From contig NZ_JAHRCU010000022.1 in NCBI RefSeq assembly GCF_019083995.1, positions 18,246-82,245 of the forward strand: DNA of 64,000 bases, read 5' to 3'. How positions within the stretch are numbered: position 1 is the first letter of the stretch; every line of letters begins with the position of its first letter. This DNA comes from Roseococcus sp. SDR (GTDB lineage Bacteria > Pseudomonadota > Alphaproteobacteria > Acetobacterales > Acetobacteraceae). The translations under genes were made by a program, and so were the position numbers. This document shows, one piece after another, positions 16,783 to 26,059 of the stretch. The notes beneath the pieces were generated by a model. That model had not been told where the DNA came from. It ran no database searches and saw only the letters and a program-made list of their open reading frames with translations.

Positions 16783-19014
16783 TCTCGGAAGGTGGCGCTT
16801 CTTCTGATCGGGCTGCCGCTCCTGCTGCTGTCCGGTCCCGCCCACGCCCTCGACGAAGTGCCTGCCACCGGTTCGAATTTCGGCCGCGTCGGCCTGCTGG
16901 AGATGCCCAATGCGCGCTTCCGCCCCGATGGCGTGATCGAGGGCGGCGGCGCCTGGCGGCGGCAGCGGGAATTCTACTTCGTGAACTTCCAGGCGCTGCC
17001 CTTCCTCGAGACCACCTTCCGCCTGAGCGAACGCCTGAACGGTACGCTCGGCCGGGGCACGACGACGGACCGCGCCTTCGACCTCAAGCTGCGCGTCTGG
17101 GAGGAGAATGCCTGGCGCCCGGCACTCGCCATCGGCCTGCAGGATGTGATCGGCACCGGCATCTACCAGGGCGAATACATCGTCGCCTCCAAGCGCTTCT
17201 GGTCGCTCGACGCCACCATCGGCATGGGCTGGGGTCGCCTCTCCTCGGGGCAGGATGTGACGAACCCGCTGACCTATGGCCCGGCCGCCTTCGGCACGCG
17301 GCCGCGCAATGTGGGCCAGGGCGGCACCGTCGCCTGGAACAACCTGTTCCGCGGCCCCTATTCCGGCATCTTCGCCGGCCTCGAATATTCCGTGCCGCCG
17401 ATCCCCACACCTTGGGGCGCGATCGAGGGCCTGCGCGCCAAGGTCGAGTATTCGGCCGATGCGCTGCGCGACGAGCGCGGCGGCTATCCCGCCCGCACCA
17501 CCAACCTGCGCGGCGAGGCGGCGAGCCGCGTCAATGTCGGCTTCAACTGGCAGCCCAATCCCTATTTGGATATCGGCGCCTCCTTTCTCTACGGCACGGA
17601 TTTCCTGATCCGCGCCTCGCTCCGGCTCGACCCCAACGCACCGCCGGACCTGCCGCGCGAGCCGCCGCCGCCGATGCGGCCCCGCCCCGTGGACGGCGCC
17701 CCCCTGCCCCCGCCCGAGCCGCTGCGCGGCTGGCGCGAGCGGCTGCTGGCCGCCTCGGCCGGCTTCGAGGGGCGCATCCAGATGGGCCGCGACGACCGCG
17801 AGGGCGAGGCGAGCGAGAACGCCGTGCTGGCGCGCCGCCTCTTCCCCGCGCTGCGGGCGCAGAGCTTCCTGCCCATCTCGCTCGACCTGCGCGGGGATGA
17901 GGCGCATATCGCGGTCTCGGGCGGGCAATACCGCACGCTGGCGCAGGTCGCCTCCCGCGTGGTGCGCGCGGCGCAGCCCATCCTGCCCGCCCATGTCGAG
18001 CGCATCCGCGTCATCTGGGAGCGTGACGGCGTGGTGATCGCGCGGCTCGTCACGCTGCGGGGTGCCTTCGAGGCGCAGGGGCGCGCCATGGGCAGCGCGG
18101 AGGAGATCCTCGCCACCTCGCAACTGCTGCCCGCCTATGACGAAGCGAGCGCCACGGCCGCCACGGCCGCACCGCCACGCCTGACCTGGGGCATCGCGCC
18201 CGCGCTCAACATCATGGTGGGCGACCCGGAGACGGCGGTGCGCTGGCAATTGGGTGCCACCGCGGGTGCCAGGCTCGACATCGGCTGGAACAGCGCCATC
18301 GTCGGCGCAGTGCAGCAGGCCTTCGCCGGAAACCTCGCCGACGGGCTGCCCAGCAACAGCGTGCTGCCGCATGTCCGCAGCGATTTCGCCCGCTATGCCC
18401 GCGCCGCCACCACCACCATGCCCGCCCTCTATGCCGAGCGCATCTGGACGCCGGCGCGCGACGTCTTCGCGCGCGTGACGGCCGGCATGCTGGAGCCGAT
18501 GTTCGGCGGCCTCTCGACCGAGCTGCTCTGGCGCCCGCGGGACCGCAGCTTCGCCATCGGCCTCGACGTGAACTGGGTGGCGCAGCGGCAATACACGCAG
18601 AACATCGGCACGCTGGGCTATTCCGTCGTGACGGGCCAAGCCTCGCTCTACCTCGATCTGCCGGTGTGGAACCTCTACACCGTGCTGCGCGGCGGGCGGT
18701 ATCTGGCGGGCGACTGGGGCGGCACCATCGAGATGGGGAGGCGCTTCGACAGCGGCATCGAGGTGGGTGGCTTCGCCACCTTCACCAATGTCAGCTATTC
18801 GCGCTTCGGCGAGGGGAGCTTCGACAAGGGAATCTATGTCCGCGTGCCCTTCGACTTCTTCGGCCTGACCACGCGCAACCGCGCCGCGCTGAACCTGCGC
18901 CCCGTGCAGCGCGACGGCGGGCAGCGCCTCGCGGTGGACAGTCCGCTCTGGGAGGTGACGCGCGACGGGCGGGAGGATGCGCTGCGGCGCGGCTATGCGG
19001 GCTTCGCGCGCTGA
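16741..19014 (+). CDS. YjbH-family exopolysaccharide outer membrane protein
   Basis: 757 residues if started at ATG 16741. The mature part begins near LDEVPATGSNFGRVGLLEMP and matches the YjbH family by its N-terminal GLLEMPNARF segment, alternating beta-strands rich in aromatic residues and a C-terminal region ending with strands and a final Arg. E. coli YjbH belongs to the yjbEFGH EPS operon and is thought to be an outer-membrane barrel. The start is uncertain: ATG 16741 lies inside the third repeat unit and gives a signal peptide with Arg/Lys before VALLLIGLPLLLLSGPAHA; GTG 16792 gives a shorter, uncharged one. The open frame continues back to 16444 through all repeats. It follows the SLBB gene and is probably co-transcribed. 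Confidence 0.82.
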   Translation: MAGGLGAPAAVRPDSRKVALLLIGLPLLLLSGPAHALDEVPATGSNFGRVGLLEMPNARFRPDGVIEGGGAWRRQREFYFVNFQALPFLETTFRLSERLNGTLGRGTTTDRAFDLKLRVWEENAWRPALAIGLQDVIGTGIYQGEYIVASKRFWSLDATIGMGWGRLSSGQDVTNPLTYGPAAFGTRPRNVGQGGTVAWNNLFRGPYSGIFAGLEYSVPPIPTPWGAIEGLRAKVEYSADALRDERGGYPARTTNLRGEAASRVNVGFNWQPNPYLDIGASFLYGTDFLIRASLRLDPNAPPDLPREPPPPMRPRPVDGAPLPPPEPLRGWRERLLAASAGFEGRIQMGRDDREGEASENAVLARRLFPALRAQSFLPISLDLRGDEAHIAVSGGQYRTLAQVASRVVRAAQPILPAHVERIRVIWERDGVVIARLVTLRGAFEAQGRAMGSAEEILATSQLLPAYDEASATAATAAPPRLTWGIAPALNIMVGDPETAVRWQLGATAGARLDIGWNSAIVGAVQQAFAGNLADGLPSNSVLPHVRSDFARYARAATTTMPALYAERIWTPARDVFARVTAGMLEPMFGGLSTELLWRPRDRSFAIGLDVNWVAQRQYTQNIGTLGYSVVTGQASLYLDLPVWNLYTVLRGGRYLAGDWGGTIEMGRRFDSGIEVGGFATFTNVSYSRFGEGSFDKGIYVRVPFDFFGLTTRNRAALNLRPVQRDGGQRLAVDSPLWEVTRDGREDALRRGYAGFAR

Positions 19015-19021
19015 GGCGTGA

Positions 19022-19810
19022 TCAGTCCTCGAGGATCGCGACAGCGCGCGTCCAGCCGGCGCTGCCGCGATGCACCTTCACCGGGAAGCAGGCGACCATG
19101 AAGCCATGCGGCGGCAGCTGGTCGAGGTTCGCCAGCTTCTCCAGGTGGCTGTAGCCGATCTCGCGCCCCGCGCGATGGCCCTCCCAGATCAGCGAGGCAT
19201 CCCCCGTTTCCGCCACCTTGCGGCGGGTGTGGCTGAAGGGCGCGTCCCAGGACCAGGCATCGGTGCCGACCACGCGCACGCCCTGCTCCAGCATCCAGAG
19301 CGTGGCGGCCTTGCCCATGCCGCAGCCGGCGTCGATGTAGTCCGCCTCGCCATAGCGGCTGGCGGCGCGGGTGTTGACCAGCACGATGTCGAGCGGCTTC
19401 AAGCTGTGCCCGATGCGGTCCAGCTCGCGCTTCACATCATCGGGCGTGCAGACGTATCCGTCCGGCTTGCTGCGGAAATCGAGCTTCACGCCGTTCGAGA
19501 AGCACCATTCCAGCGGCACCTCGTCAATGCGCCAGGAGGGTTCGCCGCCCGGCACGCTGCGCTCGTTCATGCGGGAGAAGTAGTGATAGGGCGCGTCGAG
19601 GTGGGTGCCGTTATGGGTGCTGATGCGCACCTTCTCGATGGCGGCGTATTCGCCCTCGGGCAGGGCTTCGACCGGCACGCCCATGTACTCGGCCATGGCG
19701 GGCGCGGTCATGTGATGGTCGAGATAGTCGATCTCGGGGAGCATGTGCGGCGGGTCGCTCGCGATGCCGGCCTTGAGCGCGACCGAGAGATCAATGAAGC
19801 GACGGGCCAT
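19022..19810 (-). CDS. Cyclase-family (kynurenine formamidase-like) metal hydrolase
   Basis: 262 residues from ATG 19810, with AGGAGG 7 nt upstream. The family metal-binding motif HNGTHLDAPYH is intact, as are the His/Glu-bearing downstream segments (CGMGKAATLWMLEQG, TDAWSWDAPF). Members hydrolyse amides or lactones, for example N-formylkynurenine, or act in degradative pathways; the substrate is not evident here. It is transcribed divergently from the VOC pair and convergent with yjbH (7 bp between stops). Confidence 0.88.
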   Translation of the reverse strand: MARRFIDLSVALKAGIASDPPHMLPEIDYLDHHMTAPAMAEYMGVPVEALPEGEYAAIEKVRISTHNGTHLDAPYHYFSRMNERSVPGGEPSWRIDEVPLEWCFSNGVKLDFRSKPDGYVCTPDDVKRELDRIGHSLKPLDIVLVNTRAASRYGEADYIDAGCGMGKAATLWMLEQGVRVVGTDAWSWDAPFSHTRRKVAETGDASLIWEGHRAGREIGYSHLEKLANLDQLPPHGFMVACFPVKVHRGSAGWTRAVAILED

Positions 19811-19912
19811 GGGTGTTCCTCCTGTGTTGGGGCGGGAGGCTAGGGGCGCATAGCGGCGGCTGACAACCGGGCAGGCGCTGCCTAAGCTCCCCGAGCAAGG
19901 GAGACCGTTCGC

Positions 19913-20302
19913 ATGAAGCTCGCCTGGGTGATCCGCTACGTGCCTGACGCGATGGCGACGGCCCGCTTCTACGGCGAGGCCTTCGGCCTGACGCAGCGCT
20001 TCGCCGGCGGCGAGGATTTCATCGCCATGGAAACCGGCGCAACCGTGCTGGCCTTCTGCCGCGAGGGCTTCGTGACCAGCGGCATGGGGCTCGACTTCGC
20101 GCCGACGCGCCCCGGCGCCCGCCCGCCCGGCGAGGAGATCGGCTTCGAGGTGGAGGACGTGCCCGCTGCCCATGCGCGGGCGCTGGCCGCCGGGGCGTTG
20201 GAGGTGCTGGCCCCGGTGGAGAAGCCCTGGGGCCAGACCGTCTCCTACCTGCGCGACCCCAATGGCGCGCTGGTCGAGCTTTGCACGGCGATCACGGCAT
20301 GA
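19913..20302 (+). CDS. VOC-family (glyoxalase/dioxygenase fold) protein
   Basis: 129 residues from ATG 19913, with AAGGGAG upstream. Two beta-alpha-beta-beta-beta modules are recognisable (VIRYVPDAMATARFYGEAFG and PPGEEIGFEVEDVPAAHARA), ending YLRDPNGALVELC, in which Glu is a usual metal ligand. The function could be lyase, isomerase, resistance or dioxygenase; sequence alone does not decide. It overlaps the next gene by 4 nt (ATGA), whose N-terminal half is a close paralogue, so the pair arose by tandem duplication. Confidence 0.85.
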   Translation: MKLAWVIRYVPDAMATARFYGEAFGLTQRFAGGEDFIAMETGATVLAFCREGFVTSGMGLDFAPTRPGARPPGEEIGFEVEDVPAAHARALAAGALEVLAPVEKPWGQTVSYLRDPNGALVELCTAITA

Positions 20303-21132
20303 CGCGCCTCGCCCGCATCATCCGCCATGTGCCAGACGCGCGCGCCACGGCCGATTTCTACGCCCGCGCCTTCGGCCTCACCGAGAAGCTGGCGCTCGGC
20401 GAGGACTACATCGCCATGGAGACGGGCGACACGGTGCTGGGCTTCGCGCGCCAGGGCTTCTTCGAGCGCGAGACCGGACTGCACATCGGCAGCCCGCATG
20501 GCGACAGCAGCCAGGAGATCGCGCTGGAGGTGCCGAACGTCGCCGCCGCCCACGCGCGCGCGATGGGGGAGGGCGCGCTGGAGGTGCTGGCGCCGGTGGA
20601 CAAGCCTTGGGGGCAGACCATTTCCTACCTGCGGGACCTGGATGGCGCGCTGGTGCAGCTCTGCTCGCCGATCGGCGGGCTGGCCGCGCCGCTCTACCTG
20701 GAGGATCTCTCGCCCGGGCAGCTGTTCCGCGCCGGGCCGCTGACGCTCACGGCCCAGGAGATCATGGATTACGCCCAGCGTTACGACCCGCAGCCCTTCC
20801 ACACCGACCCCGTGGCGGCGGCCGAGCATCCGCTGTTCCGCGGCCTGGCCGCCAGCGGATGGCATACGGCGGCGCTGACCATGCGGATGGTGGTGGGGGC
20901 CATCGGGCACCTGGCGGGCGGCATCGTGGGTGCGGGTGGAGAGCTGCAATGGCCGCGCCCGACCCGGCCGGGTGACGAGCTTCGCGTGGAGATCGAGGTG
21001 CTGGAGGTGGTCCCCTCCCGCTCGCGGCCGGATCGCGGCTCGGCCGTGGTGCGGATCACCACGCTGAACCAGGCGAGCGAGGCGGTGCAGGTCTTCACCC
21101 CGCGCATGGTGGTGCCCCGCCGCCCTTCCTGA
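20299..21132 (+). CDS. VOC domain fused to MaoC-like hotdog dehydratase domain
   Basis: 277 residues from ATG 20299. Residues about 1-118 are a VOC domain near-parallel to the preceding protein (RIIRHVPDARATADFYARAF, KPWGQTISYLRDLDGALVQL). Residues about 125-275 are a MaoC/hydratase hotdog domain: LYLEDLSPGQLF, then the active-site segment YDPQPFHTDP and GLAASGWHTAAL. MaoC domains hydrate enoyl-CoA thioesters; VOC domains often act as epimerases or isomerases, including on CoA esters. The fusion suggests two consecutive steps on one substrate, possibly CoA-linked. This is inference; I do not recall this fusion as a standard named enzyme. Confidence 0.82.
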   Translation: MTRLARIIRHVPDARATADFYARAFGLTEKLALGEDYIAMETGDTVLGFARQGFFERETGLHIGSPHGDSSQEIALEVPNVAAAHARAMGEGALEVLAPVDKPWGQTISYLRDLDGALVQLCSPIGGLAAPLYLEDLSPGQLFRAGPLTLTAQEIMDYAQRYDPQPFHTDPVAAAEHPLFRGLAASGWHTAALTMRMVVGAIGHLAGGIVGAGGELQWPRPTRPGDELRVEIEVLEVVPSRSRPDRGSAVVRITTLNQASEAVQVFTPRMVVPRRPS

Positions 21133-21178
21133 GCGCGGGGGGAGCGCCTATGTGGGGCGCAGCGTGAAAGGGTCCTCC

Positions 21179-22561
21179 ATGGCGTATGATTTCGATCTCT
21201 TCGTGATCGGCGGCGGTTCGGGCGGTGTGCGGATGGCCCGCATCTCGGCCGGGCATGGCGCGCGCGTGGGTGCGGCGGAGGAGCGCTTCTGGGGCGGCAC
21301 CTGCGTCAATGTCGGCTGCGTGCCGAAGAAGATCATGGTGAACGCCGCCGAATACGGGATGTGGGCGGAGGACGCCGCCGCCTTCGGCTGGAACATCGAA
21401 AACCATGGGCATGACTGGGCGAAGCTCGCCGCCGCGCGCGATGCCGAGGTGACGCGGCTGTCCTCCATCTACGGCAAGCTGCTGGCCGGCGCGGGCGTCA
21501 CCACCTTCGACGCGCGCGCCACTTTCCTGGATGCGCATACGCTCGATGTCGGCGGCAAGCGCGTCACGGCCGAGCGCATCGTGGTGGCCACCGGTGGGCG
21601 GATCACGAAGCTCGACATTCCGGGCGCCGAGTTCGGCCTCGTCTCCGATGACCTTTTCACCCTGAAGGCGCTGCCGAAGCGCGTCGCCGTCATCGGCGGC
21701 GGCTATATCGGCCTGGAATTCGCCGGGCTGCTGCGCGGCCTGGGGGCGGAGGTGGAGGTCTTCTACCGCGCGGAGCTGCCGCTGCGCGGCTTCGATGGCG
21801 ATCTCCGCACCGCCGTGGTGGAGGCGATGGAGGCGCAGGGCATCGCGATGAGCGCGGGCGTGCTGCCGACCCGCATCGCGAAGCTGGAGGGCCACCTGCT
21901 CGTCTCGCTCAGCAACAACGGCATGCGCGAGGTGGATGCGGTCTTCTTCTGCACCGGCCGCGCGCCGAACACGCCGGGCCTCGGGCTGCAGCGCGCGGGC
22001 GTGATCACGGGGAAGGACGGCGTGATCCCCGTGGATGACGACCACGCGACCAATATCCCGCACATCTTTGCCATCGGCGACGTGACGGACCGGGTGAACC
22101 TGACCCCCATGGCGACCGCCGTCGGCCACGCGCTGGCCGATACGCTCTTCGGCAACAAGCCGCGCCGGGCGAGCTATGAAAACGTGCCGAGCGCCGTCTT
22201 CACCTCGCCGCCCATCGGCACCGTGGGCCTCTCGGAGGAGGAGGCGGCGGAGCGCGGCCCGGTGGATATCTACCTGACCCGCTTCACGCCGATGCGCCAC
22301 ACGATCAGCGGCCGCCCGGGCCGCAAGACCCTGATGAAGCTGGTGGTGGACCAGGCGACGCAGCGCATCCTGGGCGCCCACATGCTGGGGGAGGACGCAG
22401 CCGAGATCATGCAGGGCATCGGCATCGCGGTGGTGATGGGCGCCACCAAGCAGGATTTCGACCGCACCATCGGCATCCATCCGACCGCGGCGGAAGAATT
22501 CGTGACGCTGCGGACGCGGACCCGGGTGGCGGGGGTGCCGGCGGCGGCGGAGCGGGAATAG
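21179..22561 (+). CDS. gorA: Glutathione-disulfide reductase
   Basis: 460 residues from ATG 21179, preceded by AAAGGG. FAD-binding VIGGGSGG (9-16), redox-active pair Cys42/Cys47 in [19 protein letters not shown]-binding [22 protein letters not shown] motif IFAIGDVTD and the C-terminal active-site HPTAAEEF are all present. It reduces oxidised glutathione with NADPH and protects against oxidative stress. The GTG at 21152 is an alternative but lacks a good site. Confidence 0.94.
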   Translation: MAYDFDLFVIGGGSGGVRMARISAGHGARVGAAEERFWGGTCVNVGCVPKKIMVNAAEYGMWAEDAAAFGWNIENHGHDWAKLAAARDAEVTRLSSIYGKLLAGAGVTTFDARATFLDAHTLDVGGKRVTAERIVVATGGRITKLDIPGAEFGLVSDDLFTLKALPKRVAVIGGGYIGLEFAGLLRGLGAEVEVFYRAELPLRGFDGDLRTAVVEAMEAQGIAMSAGVLPTRIAKLEGHLLVSLSNNGMREVDAVFFCTGRAPNTPGLGLQRAGVITGKDGVIPVDDDHATNIPHIFAIGDVTDRVNLTPMATAVGHALADTLFGNKPRRASYENVPSAVFTSPPIGTVGLSEEEAAERGPVDIYLTRFTPMRHTISGRPGRKTLMKLVVDQATQRILGAHMLGEDAAEIMQGIGIAVVMGATKQDFDRTIGIHPTAAEEFVTLRTRTRVAGVPAAAERE

Positions 22562-22632
22562 GCCGCGCCGGTAGCCTTTCTCCGCCGGCTGATTTAGGCT
22601 GGCGGGAACACGGTTTTTGGGAGTTCGCAGCC

Positions 22633-24015
22633 ATGGCGCGTGACTGGCGCCCCTCTTCCTGGCGGCAGATGCCGATCCGGCAGGTGCCTGAATATCTGGA
22701 TCCCGCGGCGCTGGCCGCGATGGAAGCCAAGGTCGCGAGCTTTCCCCCGCTGGTTTTTGCAGGCGAGTGCGAGCGACTGAAGGCCGCGCTCGCCGAAGCT
22801 GCCGAAGGCCGGGCCTTTGTCCTCCAGGGGGGCGACTGCGCCGAAAGCTTCGCGGATTTCAACGCGAACACCATCCGCGACACCTTCAAGGTCCTGCTGC
22901 AGATGGCCGTGGTGCTGACCTTCGGCGCCGGCATGCCGGTGGTGAAGCTGGGCCGCATGGCGGGCCAGTTCGCCAAGCCGCGCAGCAGCGATGTGGAGAA
23001 GGTGGGCGAGGTGACCCTGCCCTCCTATCGCGGTGACATCATCAACGGCGCGGAATTCACCTCCGAGGCGCGGGTGCCCGATCCGAAGCGGATGGAATTC
23101 GCCTATCTGCAATCCGCCGCCACGCTGAACCTGCTGCGCGCCTTCGCGACCGGCGGCTTCGCCGACCTGCACCAGGTGCATCGCTGGAACCTCGATTTCG
23201 TGGCGCGCAGCCCGCTGGCCGCGCAATATGAGGGCCTGGCCACCCGCATCGACGAGACGCTGCGCTTCATGGCCGCCTGCGGCATGAACAGCGACAATGC
23301 GCCGCAGATCCGCGAGACGGCCTTCTACACCAGCCATGAATCGCTGCTGCTTCCCTATGAGGAGGCGCTGACGCGCGAGAGCAGCACGCATCTGCGCACC
23401 TATGCCTGCTCGGCGCATTTCCTCTGGATCGGCGACCGCACGCGCCAGCCGGATGGAGCGCATGTGGAGTTCCTGCGCGGCGTGGCCAACCCGATCGGCA
23501 TGAAGGTCGGCCCGAGCATGGAGGCGGGCGAGCTGCTGCGCCTGACCGAGATCCTGAACCCCGCGAACGAGGCGGGGCGCCTCACGCTCATCGCCCGCAT
23601 GGGGGCGGACAAGGTGGAGGCGAAGCTGGCGCCGCTGGTGCGCGCGGTGACCGAGGCCGGCCGCAAGGTGGTCTGGCTGAGCGACCCGATGCACGGCAAC
23701 ACCACCACCCAGGGCGGCTACAAGACCCGCAACTTCGACGCCATCCTGAACGAGGTGAAGAGCTTCTTCGACGTGATGTCGGCCGAAGGGGCACTCGCCG
23801 GCGGCGTGCATGTCGAGATGACGGGCCGCGACGTGACCGAGTGCACGGGCGGCGCGCGCAAGCTGACGGCGGCCGATCTCGGCGAGAACTATGCCACCTT
23901 CTGCGACCCGCGGCTGAACGCCGAGCAGTCGCTGGAACTCGCCTTCCTCATCGCGGAGGAACTGAAGGCGCATCGGGCGCGCCCGGAACGCGAGCTGGTC
24001 CGCGCCGCGCAATGA
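22633..24015 (+). CDS. aroG: 3-deoxy-7-phosphoheptulonate synthase, class II
   Basis: 460 residues beginning [20 protein letters not shown], a class II (plant/mycobacterial type) DAHP synthase. It condenses phosphoenolpyruvate and erythrose 4-phosphate, the first step of the shikimate pathway. Characteristic segments include [57 protein letters not shown] and [11 protein letters not shown]. Its stop overlaps the next gene's start (ATGA). Confidence 0.95.
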   Translation: MARDWRPSSWRQMPIRQVPEYLDPAALAAMEAKVASFPPLVFAGECERLKAALAEAAEGRAFVLQGGDCAESFADFNANTIRDTFKVLLQMAVVLTFGAGMPVVKLGRMAGQFAKPRSSDVEKVGEVTLPSYRGDIINGAEFTSEARVPDPKRMEFAYLQSAATLNLLRAFATGGFADLHQVHRWNLDFVARSPLAAQYEGLATRIDETLRFMAACGMNSDNAPQIRETAFYTSHESLLLPYEEALTRESSTHLRTYACSAHFLWIGDRTRQPDGAHVEFLRGVANPIGMKVGPSMEAGELLRLTEILNPANEAGRLTLIARMGADKVEAKLAPLVRAVTEAGRKVVWLSDPMHGNTTTQGGYKTRNFDAILNEVKSFFDVMSAEGALAGGVHVEMTGRDVTECTGGARKLTAADLGENYATFCDPRLNAEQSLELAFLIAEELKAHRARPERELVRAAQ

Positions 24016-25166
24016 GCGAGAGATCCCCGCTGGACCGTGAAATCACGGCCCGGACGGACAGCTACTTCAACCGCACACGCCGCATCGTCGAGACCTTCGG
24101 CGATGTGCGCGTCACCTATGCGGTCTTCCTGCGCCGCCCCGTGATCTCCGCCCCGCGCCTCGCCGTGCAATGGCTGGAGCGCGTGGCGCGGGAGCGTGGC
24201 ACGCCCTTCGAGATCGAGGTGAAATACCCGGAAGGGGCCTGGGTCGGCGCGGGTGACCCGCTGCTCTATCTCAGCGGCTCCTTCGCCGCCCTGGCGGATC
24301 TCGAGACGCTGTACCTGCAGCGTCTGGGGCCGGCCTGCGTGGCCGCGCACAACGCCTACCAGATGAGCCTGGAGATGCCCAAGGCCGCCTTCCTGGCCAT
24401 GGAGGCGCGGCACTGCGCCGGCTTCGAGATGCAGGAGATGATGGCCTATGCGGCCTCGGTCGGCAGCGCGGCGGCACGCCTTGAGGGGGCCACGGGCTTC
24501 GTCGGCACCGCGACCGATGCCACCGCGCATTGGTTCGGCGAGGCGGCGGGGCGCGGCACCATGCCGCATGCGCTGATCGGCTATGCCGGCTCCACGCTGC
24601 GCGCGGCCGAGATGTTCCACGAGACCTACCCGAATGACGGGCTGACCGTGCTGGTGGATTATTTCGGCCAGGAGGTGACGGATGCGCTGGCCGTCTGCCA
24701 TCGCTTCGCGGATCTCGCCCATTCCGGCCGGATGGCCGTGCGGCTCGACACCCATGGCGGCCGCTTCCTGGAAGGGCTGGACCCGGCCGAGAGCTACGCC
24801 GTGCTGGAGCGTCATGCACCCCAGGCCATCCGCCGCTATCGCAGCGATTCCGAATTGCGCCACCTGGTGGGCACGGGCGTTTCCGCCGCCGCCATCTGGC
24901 GCGTGCGCGAGGCGCTGGACGCGGCGGGCTTCGGGAAGGTGCGGATCGTCGCCAGTTCAGGCTTCAGCGTCGGCAAGTGCCGCGTGATGAACGAAGCGCA
25001 TGCGCCGGTGGATGTGGTGGGCACGGGCAGCTTCATCCCCGACATCTGGAGCGAGACCTACGCCACGGCCGATATCGTCGAGTATGACGGCACGCCGCGG
25101 GTGAAGCTCGGGCGCGAGTTCCTGCTGCGGCAGGAGGGGCGGCGGCGGAACGGGCAGCAGGGTTGA
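24012..25166 (+). CDS. pncB: Nicotinate phosphoribosyltransferase
   Basis: 384 residues from ATG 24012. It converts nicotinate and phosphoribosyl pyrophosphate to nicotinate mononucleotide, the entry to NAD salvage. The start [13 protein letters not shown], the central [24 protein letters not shown] and the phosphate-binding [15 protein letters not shown] and [11 protein letters not shown] resemble the shorter archaeal-like branch of the family rather than E. coli PncB. Support comes from the downstream NAD synthetase gene in the same coupled set (4-nt overlaps). Nicotinate specificity versus another type II phosphoribosyltransferase is inferred. Confidence 0.84.
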   Translation: MSERSPLDREITARTDSYFNRTRRIVETFGDVRVTYAVFLRRPVISAPRLAVQWLERVARERGTPFEIEVKYPEGAWVGAGDPLLYLSGSFAALADLETLYLQRLGPACVAAHNAYQMSLEMPKAAFLAMEARHCAGFEMQEMMAYAASVGSAAARLEGATGFVGTATDATAHWFGEAAGRGTMPHALIGYAGSTLRAAEMFHETYPNDGLTVLVDYFGQEVTDALAVCHRFADLAHSGRMAVRLDTHGGRFLEGLDPAESYAVLERHAPQAIRRYRSDSELRHLVGTGVSAAAIWRVREALDAAGFGKVRIVASSGFSVGKCRVMNEAHAPVDVVGTGSFIPDIWSETYATADIVEYDGTPRVKLGREFLLRQEGRRRNGQQG

Positions 25167-26059
25167 GCGAACGCCGCATCGGGCTGCTCTGCGCCTTCGG
25201 CGTCCTCTTCATCTGGACCGGCTTCCAGCTGATGTCCCGCTTCCTCGCGGCGCAATCCGTCACCGCCTGGGACATCGCGGCCCTCCGCTATGCCGGCGCC
25301 TTCCTGACCGCCCTGCCCTTCCTGATCTGGCGCGGGCCGCCGCGCATGCCGGTGGCGCAGGCGCTGGCCCTGACGGCAACGGCGGGTTTCGGCTTCTCGC
25401 TTGGCGCCTATGGCGGCTTCCAGCTCGCGCCGGCCGCGCATGGCGGGGTGATCATGGCGGGGCTGCTGCCCTTCCTCATCGCCGCCGCCTGGTGGATCAG
25501 CTTCGGCGAGGCCTGGGGGCTCCGGCGCATCGTCTCGCTGGCGCTGGTGGGCTTCGGCATCCTGCTGCTGGGGCGCGACACCTTCGGCGACCATCCCGGC
25601 GCCTGGCGGGGGGACCTGCTCTTCATCTTCGCCGTGCTCTGCTGGGCGGCCTATACCTGGCTGATCCGGAAATGGCGGATCGGCGCGCTGGACGCGACCA
25701 TGGCCGTGGCGCTCTATGCCGCGCCGCTCTTCCTGCCCATCTGGTGGTTCTGGCTGCCCTCCCGGATGGAGAACCTGTCGCTCGGCATGGAAATCTTCCA
25801 GATGGCCTGGCATGGCGCCCTCTCCGTCATGCTCGCGGGGTTCCTGTTCACCCGGGCGGTGGTGCTGCTGGGCGGGCCGCAGACCTCCGCCATCACGGCC
25901 GCCGTGCCGGCGATGGTGGCGCTGGGCGGCTGGCTCTTCCTGGGCGAGACGCTGGGGGCCACCGGCTGGGTGGGGGTGCTGCTGGTCACCGGCGGCATGG
26001 TGGCCAGCGTCCTTCCCGCGTTGACCCTGCGTCCCCGCGCGCCTACTTCCACGGGATGA
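25163..26059 (+). CDS. EamA/DMT-superfamily transporter
   Basis: 298 residues with about ten membrane segments in two EamA repeats (roughly 5-135 and 150-285). Each repeat ends in the typical P/L-rich helix, for example AVPAMVALGGWLFLGETLGA. The start is TTG 25163, overlapping the pncB stop (TTGA); no in-frame ATG lies close enough to the first helix. DMT transporters export or import small metabolites. Lying between pncB and nadE, with 4-nt overlaps at both ends, it may move an NAD precursor such as nicotinate, but that is only contextual. Confidence 0.82.
   Translation: MSERRIGLLCAFGVLFIWTGFQLMSRFLAAQSVTAWDIAALRYAGAFLTALPFLIWRGPPRMPVAQALALTATAGFGFSLGAYGGFQLAPAAHGGVIMAGLLPFLIAAAWWISFGEAWGLRRIVSLALVGFGILLLGRDTFGDHPGAWRGDLLFIFAVLCWAAYTWLIRKWRIGALDATMAVALYAAPLFLPIWWFWLPSRMENLSLGMEIFQMAWHGALSVMLAGFLFTRAVVLLGGPQTSAITAAVPAMVALGGWLFLGETLGATGWVGVLLVTGGMVASVLPALTLRPRAPTSTG

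Noticed and set aside
13169..18639. Long minus-strand open frames opposite the SLBB and YjbH genes
   Set aside because: Antisense shadows; Arg/Ala/Gly-rich, no motifs, and they cover the divergent promoter.
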